This document shows positions 1 through 5,687 of a DNA stretch of 6,102 nt, one piece after another. Within the stretch, counting starts at the first letter, position 1, and every line of letters begins with the position of its first letter. The stretch spans positions 1-6,102 of the forward strand of contig QFNI01000100.1 of the NCBI GenBank assembly GCA_003240775.1. Direction: 5' to 3'. The DNA comes from Mesorhizobium amorphae (GTDB taxonomy: Bacteria > Pseudomonadota > Alphaproteobacteria > Rhizobiales > Rhizobiaceae). A program made the translations under genes and the position numbers. The notes beneath the pieces are model-generated. The model saw only the letters and a list, made by a program, of their open reading frames with translations, was not told where the DNA came from and made no database searches.

Positions 1-428
1 GCAAGCCCTACCGCATCCTGAAATTCCGCAGCATGAGCGTGATGGAGGATGGCGACGAGGTGCGCCAAGCGACGCGCGCGGACAAACGCGTCACACGAGT
101 CGGCGCCTTCATCCGCTCGACCAGCATCGACGAGCTGCCGCAGTTTTGGAACGTGCTGCACGGCGAGATGTCGGTGGTCGGTCCGCGCCCGCATGCGGTG
201 GCGCATGACGACGTCTATGACACGCTGATCGTGGAATATGCCGCGCGCCGCCACATGAAGCCAGGCCTGACGGGCTGGGCGCAGGTCAAGGGTTGCCGGG
301 GCGAGACGCCCACCGTGGAAGCCATGCAGCAGCGCGTGACGCACGATCTCTGGTACATCGACAACTGGTCGCTCTGGCTCGACGTCAAGATCGTGCTGCG
401 CACGGTGCTCGCGCTGCGGGGCGTGTGA
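1..428 (+). CDS. Bacterial sugar transferase (undecaprenyl-phosphate sugar-1-phosphate transferase), C-terminal part, 5' truncated by window edge
   Basis: Integral-membrane phosphoglycosyl transferase that moves a sugar-1-phosphate from a nucleotide sugar to undecaprenyl phosphate, the first step of exopolysaccharide or capsule repeat-unit assembly (WcaJ/ExoY/PssY superfamily). The reading frame is open from base 3 with no start in view, so the gene begins left of the window; an internal ATG at 33 lies inside the conserved core and is not the start. Visible family motifs in order are KFRSM, then SIDELPQFWNVL with the Asp-Glu pair (codons at 129-134) that is catalytic in the family, GEMSVVGPRPH, KPGLTGWAQVKG, and a C-terminal DLWYIDNWSLWLDVKI segment. 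The protein ends normally for the family, with TGA at 426-428. The N-terminal membrane helix, and any extra helices that would separate WcaJ-like from short ExoY-like forms, are off-window, so the sugar specificity and exact subfamily cannot be told. It converges on the next gene. Confidence 0.95.
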   Translation, partial: KPYRILKFRSMSVMEDGDEVRQATRADKRVTRVGAFIRSTSIDELPQFWNVLHGEMSVVGPRPHAVAHDDVYDTLIVEYAARRHMKPGLTGWAQVKGCRGETPTVEAMQQRVTHDLWYIDNWSLWLDVKIVLRTVLALRGV

Positions 429-458
429 ACCCGCCCTTTCGGCCGGGGCCCCATCACC
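429..458. other. Convergent gap between sugar transferase and GT2 genes
   Basis: These 30 bases separate two opposing stop codons. They are very GC-rich, with a GGGGCCCC palindrome at 445-452 and a possible GCCC/GGGC stem (433-436 with 446-449). There is no T-tract on either side, so no intrinsic terminator can be called. Confidence 0.6.
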
Positions 459-1478
459 TCACTTGTATTCGATGATGCGCTGGCGCCGGCCGACCATGCG
501 GTTGGCGAAGAAGGTGAGCGCGCCTGCGCATTCCGCGAATTTGCCGCCCACGTCGAGAAGCGCGCCGCGCCAGGGGTGCACGCTTCGTCCCGCCCGGCGC
601 TCGCGCTCGGCGAGCCGGATCACCTGGAGCGGATAGACCAGGAGGATCGCATAGGCCGCAGGGTGCAGCGTGCCCGCAGCGATCGTCGCGAGCGGCAGAA
701 GCGCGCCCCAGGCGAGCGCGCGTCCCAGGCTGCGCCGCCAGATGCCGTGCGGCGAGCGCCAGTGAAGGGTGGAGACTTCCGCGAAGGCATGGCCCGCGCG
801 CTTGTTGCGCCGCCACCACTGGTTGAGCCGCGTCATGGCGGCGTCGTGCAGCGTCATCTCCCGGTCGAGGCGCCAGATCTGCCAGCCCCGCGCGCGCAGC
901 CGCACGCAAAGCTCGGGCTCCTCGCCGGCGATCAGGCTGTCGGTGTAGCCGCCGGCCTGGTGCAGCGCGCAGGCGCGCACGAGAACGTCGCCGCCGCATT
1001 CGAGGGATTGGCCTGCTTCGCCGTCCCATTCGCGGTCGCAGAGCGCGTTGAAGAGCGTCTTGCCGGGAAAGCGCTCGCGGCGGCGGCCGAACACCACGGC
1101 CACCTCCGGGCGCTCGTCCAGGAACTGGCGGCCGGCGTCGAGCCAACCCGGCTCGACCTGGCAATCGCCGTCCACGAACTGCACGAAGCGGATGTCGGGC
1201 CATGCGCGCAGCGCGTGCCGCCAGCCTGTGTTGCGCGCGCGGGCGGCCGTGAAGGGGCGGCGCATGTCGAGCTCCACCACCTCCGCACCCATCCGCCGGG
1301 CAAGGGCCGAGCTGCCGTCGGTGGAGCCGGAATCCACATAGACCGTGCGGCCGGACAAGGCCCCGAGCGAGCGGAGGCAAGCCTCCAGCCGCTCGCCCTC
1401 GTTGCGGCCGATCACGACCACGGCGAAATCTTCTTCGCCAGCTTCGCGCAGGGAGAGGGGTGCAAGCTCAGCCGTCAT
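459..1478 (-). CDS. Family 2 glycosyltransferase with C-terminal membrane region
   Basis: Predicted 339-residue inverting GT-A glycosyltransferase that adds a sugar to a growing polysaccharide repeat unit on the cytoplasmic face of the inner membrane; donor and acceptor are unknown. The N-terminal domain has the GT2 opening AVVVIGRNEGERL (about 19-31), VDSGSTDGS (48-56), the metal-binding FVDGDC with D103 and D105, GGDVLVR (162-168) and GEEPELCVRLRARGW (185-199), the usual acidic motif followed by the acceptor-side segment. Residues about 251-290 hold one or two hydrophobic segments, probably membrane anchors. The ATG at 1478 is chosen because the GT2 domain starts shortly after it. The frame stays open upstream to 1847, but that stretch is Arg-rich and non-homologous in look, and lies antisense to a convincing small membrane gene and the end of the hydrolase gene. 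A weak AGG lies about 11 bases upstream of the chosen ATG. The gene diverges from the small membrane gene (63-bp gap) and converges with the sugar transferase (30-bp gap). Confidence 0.93.
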   Translation of the reverse strand: MTAELAPLSLREAGEEDFAVVVIGRNEGERLEACLRSLGALSGRTVYVDSGSTDGSSALARRMGAEVVELDMRRPFTAARARNTGWRHALRAWPDIRFVQFVDGDCQVEPGWLDAGRQFLDERPEVAVVFGRRRERFPGKTLFNALCDREWDGEAGQSLECGGDVLVRACALHQAGGYTDSLIAGEEPELCVRLRARGWQIWRLDREMTLHDAAMTRLNQWWRRNKRAGHAFAEVSTLHWRSPHGIWRRSLGRALAWGALLPLATIAAGTLHPAAYAILLVYPLQVIRLAERERRAGRSVHPWRGALLDVGGKFAECAGALTFFANRMVGRRQRIIEYK

Positions 1479-1541
1479 GATGGATACTGCCTGTTTCGGG
1501 CGGGGCCGCGCGAAGCGGCAAAAGGGTGTGTTGGAGGTGGC
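1479..1541. promoter_or_regulatory. Divergent intergenic region between the GT2 gene and the small membrane-protein gene
   Basis: These 63 bases are the only non-coding DNA upstream of both flanking genes, so promoters for either must lie here or overlap coding sequence. I see no convincing -35/-10 pair on either strand. A short inverted repeat GCCGC-gcgaa-GCGGC (1505-1519) sits in the middle and is not followed by a T-tract, so it does not look like an intrinsic terminator. That promoters exist here is inferred from the gene orientation only. Confidence 0.4.
1533..1538 (+). promoter_or_regulatory. Ribosome binding site supporting a GTG start at 1542
   Basis: GGAGGT is a near-perfect Shine-Dalgarno sequence lying just 3 bases before GTG at 1542-1544. 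The spacing is shorter than usual. It is the only strong site in the gap, and it argues that the small + strand frame is translated independently and is not the tail of the long open frame that runs antisense to the GT2 gene. Confidence 0.55.
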
Positions 1542-1781
1542 GTGTCTCTTCTGGCTATCCTCGCCTTTGCCGCTGGGCTGGTTCTCGGCCTCTTCTGGGG
1601 GCCGCTCTCGGTGATGGCGGGAGCCGGCGCCCTGGCGCTGGCGGTTCTGCTGGGCGGCAGCGAATGGGGCGTGTCGCCCCTGTGGGGCGCAGTGGTCGCG
1701 GTGGTGCTCGTCAATCTCGGATATCTCGCGGGCGCGCTCGTCGCGCGGCAGGGCCCCGAGCGAAACGGCCAGGACGGATAG
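1542..1781 (+). CDS. Small three-helix membrane protein of unknown function (GTG start)
   Basis: A 79-residue very hydrophobic protein that I do not assign to any named family. Hydrophobic segments lie at about 2-18, 21-39 and 48-68, with a short loop holding SEWGVSPLW between the second and third, and a polar tail of about 11 residues (RQGPERNGQDG). The glycines and alanines inside the helices suggest tight packing. The positive residues (two Arg) are all in the C-terminal tail, which would put the C-terminus in the cytoplasm by the positive-inside rule. The start is GTG behind GGAGG; no ATG lies between the start of the hydrophobic part and the upstream GT2 gene. It diverges from a glycosyltransferase and its stop is one base from that of the hydrolase-like gene. 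Small inner-membrane proteins in EPS loci of rhizobia (ExoX/PsiA type) modulate sugar-transferase activity, but no sequence relation is claimed. It could also be an assembly or export accessory. That it is a real gene is inferred from hydrophobic pattern and RBS. Confidence 0.72.
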   Translation: MSLLAILAFAAGLVLGLFWGPLSVMAGAGALALAVLLGGSEWGVSPLWGAVVAVVLVNLGYLAGALVARQGPERNGQDG

Positions 1782-1782
1782 C

Positions 1783-3297
1783 TCATGCGCCGAGCGCCTC
1801 GCGCACGGCCTGCCATTTCGGCGATGTCGTCTGCGCCTCGTGCTCAAGCAGGCCCCAGCAGCCCCACTGGCTCGGCGGTCCCATCGAGTTGAAGAGAGCG
1901 TAGGGCCCGCCGCCCGCCTCCGCCCAATGGCTCAGATGCTTGCGGTAGAGTGCCCCCATGCGGGGATCGCGGTTGGCCTCGGCAAACAGCCTGTGCAGCG
2001 TCTCGTCATGCGGCGTGCCGCTGTAGCCGACGAGGTGCTGGCCGCCTTCATAGGCTGCGAGCTGCACACCGAAGCGATCGGCCATAGCACTCTGGTCGCG
2101 CAGCCAGTCGCGGTTGATCCCGTCCACCTCGCTTTCTAGCGCTTCGAACAGCTGGTCGAGCGACCAGGAGGCTATGGTCGCCGCCTGTTCGCGCCCGCCG
2201 AGCCCACCGCCGAAATAGGGCGCGATGGCCAGCACATCGGCATGTTTGGAGGCGTCGCCCCAGGACAGGACCACCTCGCTCGACCAAGCGTTGACAGCAT
2301 GTGCGCCATAGACGCCGAGCACGCGGTCTCTGAGCGCGCCGAACTCGTCTTCCCAGATCGCGATCACTTCCGAGGAGCGCTGGGAGTGGAAGCGCAGGCC
2401 GGCTTCGTATTGGTTCGACGACAGACCGAGCCGCATCCCCTCGCGCATCGCGTGCTGCGACTGCTCGAAGAGCCCGTTCCAAAGCTCGTTGGAGTATTCC
2501 ACATAGACCGGCAGCTCAGGCGCGAGCGTGTTGCGGACGAGGCGCGCGAAACGGCGCACATGATCGTCGTCGGCCAGATGGGGCAGGGTGAACCAGGGCG
2601 CGACGGAGAGCCTGTTGCAAAGCTCCACCATCAGCTCCAGCGCAACCCCGCCTTCCGTTTGGCTGAAACGGCCGGGCTGCGGGCGCTCATCCCAGCGGAC
2701 GATGCGCGAGTTGTTGGTGTCCATCCAGTCCATGAACCGCAGCACCGACATGCCCGACAGCCGGTCGAGGAAGGGTGCGCGGAAGGTCTCGCCGAGCGTC
2801 TCTCCACCCGTGCCGAGCACGACCGCGCGCAGCGGGTCTTCCGCGGAGGTCGCGGTGAGCCGCGCGATGAGAGGGGCATCGCTGCGCAGGTTGCGGATGA
2901 TGTCGCGCCCCTTCTCGCGCCGCAGCAGCGTGCAGCCGGCCAGGTACTCGATGGTGCCCTGGCCCTCGTAGGAGAGTGTCAGTTCTTCGGGCAGGTGGGC
3001 GCGGTGTGGCGTGAACACCAGAAAAGATTCCAGGAAGCTGCCGCCGGGCACGACCAGCGGATAACCATCGGGTGTCGCGGGCGGCAGAGGCAGGTCCCAG
3101 GAGAAGGGCGCATCCACCGGCTGCAGACGCCAGCGCGAGGCTGACAGAGCAAGGTTGTTGAAGGGGTGCTCGGTGGACCAGTAGGTTACGGGTGCGAGGT
3201 TGAGCCCCAAGCTGAGCGGCGCGGGTCTTGGCGCCGCGCGCGCGGGCATGGGCAGTGCCAGCGCCGGCAGGAGCTTCAGGAGGTCGCGTCTCTTCAT
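1783..3297 (-). CDS. Secreted (Tat) clan GH-A-like glycoside hydrolase, putative polysaccharide-cleaving enzyme
   Basis: A 504-residue exported protein, probably cutting or trimming a beta-linked polysaccharide in the periplasm or outside. The N-terminus MKRRDLLKLLPALALPMPARA has a twin-arginine motif (RRDLLK), a hydrophobic stretch and a likely signal-peptidase site after ARA (about residue 21). Residues about 27-170 look beta-rich without a catalytic motif; from about 180 the pattern GMSVLRFMDWMDTNN and LSVAPWFTLPH suggests a barrel. VYVEYSNELWNG (264-275) carries Asn-Glu, N270-E271, as expected for the acid/base of clan GH-A, and LAAYEGGQHL (413-422) offers E417 as nucleophile, about 146 residues later. 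Proteins of this look are often named cellulose-binding or hypothetical; the exact GH family and substrate are unknown to me. The ATG at 3297 begins the Tat signal and follows a GGCGAGG sequence. It shares a divergent 158-bp region with the GT4 gene and ends one base from the small membrane gene, placing it with EPS synthesis. A structural, non-catalytic role is possible. Confidence 0.82.
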   Translation of the reverse strand: MKRRDLLKLLPALALPMPARAAPRPAPLSLGLNLAPVTYWSTEHPFNNLALSASRWRLQPVDAPFSWDLPLPPATPDGYPLVVPGGSFLESFLVFTPHRAHLPEELTLSYEGQGTIEYLAGCTLLRREKGRDIIRNLRSDAPLIARLTATSAEDPLRAVVLGTGGETLGETFRAPFLDRLSGMSVLRFMDWMDTNNSRIVRWDERPQPGRFSQTEGGVALELMVELCNRLSVAPWFTLPHLADDDHVRRFARLVRNTLAPELPVYVEYSNELWNGLFEQSQHAMREGMRLGLSSNQYEAGLRFHSQRSSEVIAIWEDEFGALRDRVLGVYGAHAVNAWSSEVVLSWGDASKHADVLAIAPYFGGGLGGREQAATIASWSLDQLFEALESEVDGINRDWLRDQSAMADRFGVQLAAYEGGQHLVGYSGTPHDETLHRLFAEANRDPRMGALYRKHLSHWAEAGGGPYALFNSMGPPSQWGCWGLLEHEAQTTSPKWQAVREALGA

Positions 3298-3455
3298 CGC
3301 CTCGCCCCGCTGGCAACAGAACCGTGGAAAAACTCTGGCGGAGAAGGCGGGAAAGCAGCAAGTGACGGGTGCTCATCCTTTCGGATGGGTGGGCCCGCTC
3401 GCTCGGCCTCTGCTAGGTCTCTGTTCCCATCGGTAAGAGGCTGGACAAAGCAGGA
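3298..3455. promoter_or_regulatory. Divergent intergenic region between the hydrolase-like gene and the GT4 gene
   Basis: At 158 bases this is the longest non-coding stretch in the window and must serve both divergent genes. It is locally less GC-rich than the genes near 3327-3365. It holds a hairpin CATCC-tttc-GGATG (3374-3387, extendable by a wobble and a C-G pair), a wider inverted repeat GCCTCT/AGAGGC (3406-3411 and 3436-3441, 24-base spacer), and a direct repeat GGCGG-agaa-GGCGG (3337-3350). No sigma70-like -35/-10 pair stands out. The promoter role is inferred from gene orientation; the repeats could be chance in DNA of this composition. Confidence 0.5.
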
Positions 3456-4712
3456 ATGCGTATCGCCTATCTCACCAACCAGTATCCTGCCACCAGCCAC
3501 ACCTTCATCCGCCGCGAGATCGCGGCGCTCGAAGCGCGCGGACATTCCGTTCTGCGCTTTGCGCTGCGGCGAGCCCCGGAACGCTTCGAAGATGCCGAGG
3601 ATGTGGCAGAACTCGACCGCACTCGCCATGTGCTGGCGCTTTCGCCGCTGGCGCTTGGGAGCCAGGCACTCGCAGGCGCGGGCGGTCGACCCTTGCGCAC
3701 GCTTCGGGCGCTCGGATCGGCATGGCGCTTCTCGCGGCGTTCGCGGCGAGGGGCGCTTCACCACGCAGCCTATCTCGCGGAGGCCCTGGTGCTCGCCCGC
3801 TGGTGCCGGCGCGAGCGCGTCGAGCACATCCACGTGCATTTCGGCACCAACCCCGCGACGGTGGGCGCGCTGGTCGCGGAACTGACGGGTATTCCCTTTT
3901 CTTTCACCGTGCACGGCCCCGAAGAGTTCGACCGCGCCGAGGAACACTCCCTCGACGAGAAGATCGGGCGTGCAGCCTTTGTGGCCGCCGTCAGCTCCTT
4001 CGGCCGCAGCCAACTCATGCGCTGGGCGCGCTTCGGTGACTGGTCGAAGATCTGCGTGGTGCGCTGCGGCCTTGATCAGGCCTATCGCGACACGCCCCCC
4101 GTAGCGGCCGGCACGGGTCGAACGCTTCTTTGCGTGGGGCGGCTTTCGGAGCAAAAGGGACATTTCGTGCTGCTCAAGGCGGCCGCGCTGCTTCGCCGAC
4201 GCGGGGTGGCGTTCGATCTCGTGCTGGTGGGCGATGGGCCGATGCGCGGAGTGATCGAGAGGGAGATCGCTGCGCTCGGCCTCGGAGACACCGTGCGGAT
4301 CGCCGGCTGGATGAGCCAGCCTGCCGTGCGCGCGGCGATCGATGGATCCCGCGCGATGGTGCTGCCATCCTTTGCGGAAGGGCTGCCTGTCGTGCTGATG
4401 GAAAGCATGGCGCGGGCGAGGCCGGTGATCTCAACCTTCGTCGCGGGCATCCCCGAACTCGTGAATGGCGAAAACGGCTGGCTGATTCCCGCGGGTGATC
4501 CAACCGCTCTCGCACAGGCGATGGAAGAAGCGCTGACGGCCGATACCCAGACGCTGCAGCGGGTGGGCGCGCTGGCGCGCGAGCGGGCGCTTGCCGCGCA
4601 TGACATCCGGGAATCCGCCCGCCTGATCGAACAGCGCATCATCCAGGCGCAGGCCGTGCCCGCGCCGCATGGCCCGGTGGTGCAAATTTTGGCCGAGGAA
4701 GGCGCATCCTAG
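3456..4712 (+). CDS. Family 4 glycosyltransferase (WcaL-like, GT-B fold)
   Basis: A 418-residue retaining GT-B glycosyltransferase that adds a sugar from a nucleotide donor to a lipid-linked polysaccharide intermediate at the cytoplasmic side. The N-terminal Rossmann domain starts with MRIAYLTNQYPATSHTFIRR, typical of WcaL/AmsK-like exopolysaccharide enzymes, followed by HIHVHFGTNPATVGAL (124-139) and FTVHGPEEFD (150-159). The C-terminal donor domain has VGRLSEQKG (227-235), LVLVGDGPMR (255-264) and the EX7E signature with E308 and E316 in FAEGLPVVLMESMA, then GIPELVNGENGWLIP. Length and domain order are normal and no key residue is missing. The ATG at 3456 is fixed by the conserved N-terminus, although the Shine-Dalgarno is poor: AGGA abuts the start and AAGAGG (3435-3440) is too far. 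It is divergent from the hydrolase-like gene, and its stop overlaps the stop of the opposite GT2 gene. The sugar transferred is unknown. Confidence 0.95.
   Translation: MRIAYLTNQYPATSHTFIRREIAALEARGHSVLRFALRRAPERFEDAEDVAELDRTRHVLALSPLALGSQALAGAGGRPLRTLRALGSAWRFSRRSRRGALHHAAYLAEALVLARWCRRERVEHIHVHFGTNPATVGALVAELTGIPFSFTVHGPEEFDRAEEHSLDEKIGRAAFVAAVSSFGRSQLMRWARFGDWSKICVVRCGLDQAYRDTPPVAAGTGRTLLCVGRLSEQKGHFVLLKAAALLRRRGVAFDLVLVGDGPMRGVIEREIAALGLGDTVRIAGWMSQPAVRAAIDGSRAMVLPSFAEGLPVVLMESMARARPVISTFVAGIPELVNGENGWLIPAGDPTALAQAMEEALTADTQTLQRVGALARERALAAHDIRESARLIEQRIIQAQAVPAPHGPVVQILAEEGAS
4709..4712. other. Shared CTAG holding both stop codons of convergent genes
   Basis: The palindrome CTAG gives TAG at 4710-4712 for the + strand GT4 gene and TAG (read from 4711 to 4709) for the - strand GT2 gene. 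The two coding regions overlap tail to tail by four bases with no room for a terminator between them. Confidence 0.9.
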
Positions 4713-5665
4713 CCGAAGCTGTGGCGCAAGAAGTCGCTTAGGAGCCTGGGGGGCGCGTCATCGGCGCGGCGCTTCAGGCCGTGCTTGGTCCGACGCAGGA
4801 GGTGGCCGGCCACCCAGGCCGCATCCGCAAGCTTCAGGATCGGCATTCCGTGGTGCTTGAGGAAGTAGCGCCGGCGCGAGGCGAACCAATAGGCGGGGCG
4901 CCGCGGCAATGCCGTGTTGCGCGAGGTCACGCCGGTGGAGCGCCCGACCAGATGCACCACCCGGCTCTGAGGCACGTGGTGGCAGGACCAGCCGGCGAGA
5001 CGGGCGCGCCGGCAGAGGTCGACCTCTTCGTAATACAGAAAATAGCCCTCGTCGAAGGCGCCGACCTCGCGAAGTGCTGCGCCGCGCATGATCATGCTCG
5101 CGCCCGACACCCAGTCCACTTGGCTGGGCTCGGGCCCGGTCTCGGCCAGCACGCGCCAGGTTGCGGCGAGGCGTGAGAGCGCGCCGATCTGGGCCTCGCT
5201 CTCCATTTCGCCCAGCGCGCTTGGGAACCGGAAGGCGCAGGCCTGCGGGGTGCCGTCCGGGTCCTCCAGAAGGCTTCCGGCCACGCCCGCACGCGGGTTG
5301 CGGTCCATGAAGAGAAGAAGCTCTGCGAGCGCACCCGCGCGCACCACCGTGTCGGGGTTGAGGAAGAGCACGTGCTCGGCTTCGCCATGGAGCCTGCGCG
5401 TTTGTTCGAGCCCGCGATTGTTGCCGAAGGCGAAGCCGCCATTGACGTCGAGCGGCAGGAGGCTCGTCGTTTCCGCCCAGCCGTTTTCCGCCACGGCTTT
5501 TGCCAGCCTTTCAGCCGAGCCGTCGCCCGACGCGCCGTCCACCACCGTGATCCGGGTATTTTCCGGCATTCCGCCGGAGGCGTTAAGGGAAGCCAGGCAA
5601 TCGATCACGAGATCGGCCGTGCGGTAGTTCACGATCACCACAGCCAGTCTCGGTCGATCCTGCAT
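4709..5665 (-). CDS. Rhamnosyltransferase-like family 2 glycosyltransferase
   Basis: A 318-residue inverting GT2 enzyme of the WbbL/rhamnosyltransferase-like group, predicted to extend a polysaccharide repeat unit. Motifs in order: LAVVIVNYRTADLV (7-20), VVDGASGDGS (41-50; many relatives have VVDNAS, so a Gly replaces the usual Asn), VNGGFAFGNNRG (74-85), FLNPDTVV with N103-P-D105 in the metal-binding position, VSGASMIMRGAALREVG (186-202), and FDEGYFLYYEEVDLCRR (204-220), whose E213, E214 and D216 form the expected acidic catalytic motif. No membrane helix is obvious and the tail is basic, fitting a peripheral enzyme. The ATG at 5665 is preferred over the TTG at 5701 because GAGGAG lies 9 bases before it and because the longer form would overlap the ATPase gene end. 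It lies 22 bases downstream of the ATPase stop on the same strand, so the two are probably co-transcribed from a promoter outside the window. Confidence 0.94.
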   Translation of the reverse strand: MQDRPRLAVVIVNYRTADLVIDCLASLNASGGMPENTRITVVDGASGDGSAERLAKAVAENGWAETTSLLPLDVNGGFAFGNNRGLEQTRRLHGEAEHVLFLNPDTVVRAGALAELLLFMDRNPRAGVAGSLLEDPDGTPQACAFRFPSALGEMESEAQIGALSRLAATWRVLAETGPEPSQVDWVSGASMIMRGAALREVGAFDEGYFLYYEEVDLCRRARLAGWSCHHVPQSRVVHLVGRSTGVTSRNTALPRRPAYWFASRRRYFLKHHGMPILKLADAAWVAGHLLRRTKHGLKRRADDAPPRLLSDFLRHSFG

Positions 5666-5674
5666 GGTGGCGGG

Positions 5675-5680
5675 CTCCTC
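5675..5680 (-). promoter_or_regulatory. Ribosome binding site deciding the start of the rhamnosyltransferase-like gene
   Basis: On the minus strand this reads GAGGAG, 9 bases before ATG at 5665. It lies in the 22-base gap after the ATPase stop and selects this ATG over the in-frame TTG at 5701, which sits inside the ATPase coding end. Confidence 0.75.
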
Positions 5681-5687
5681 GGGGCGG

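Noticed and set aside
431..452. Possible intrinsic terminator between the convergent sugar transferase and GT2 genes
   Set aside because: The stem is short and imperfect and no T-run follows on either strand.
454..1380. 308-codon - strand frame overlapping the GT2 gene
   Set aside because: It is an out-of-frame reading of the same strand as the GT2 gene, dominated by Arg, Ala and Pro, with no motif.
576..1541. Long open + strand frame leading into the small membrane protein
   Set aside because: It is the antisense of the GT2 coding region kept open by high GC; its sequence has no domain pattern. Only the last 79 codons, behind an RBS, look like a protein.
1479..1847. 123-residue N-terminal extension of the GT2 protein on the minus strand
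   Set aside because: It is Arg-rich with no recognisable domain, precedes a complete GT2 domain that has its own ATG, and lies antisense to the small membrane gene and the 3' end of the hydrolase-like gene.
2242..3144. 300-codon + strand open frame across the hydrolase-like gene
   Set aside because: It is antisense to a protein with a clear signal peptide and catalytic-type motifs, and its translation shows no domain.
3434..3450. Possible sigma70 -10/-35 elements upstream of the GT4 gene (TAAGAG, TGGACA)
   Set aside because: No partner hexamer at proper spacing was found, and TGGACA is too close to the start codon.
3294..4163. 289-codon - strand open frame over the GT4 gene
   Set aside because: It is antisense to the conserved GT4 N-terminal domain, with low-complexity Arg/Ala-rich translation; a GC-driven shadow.
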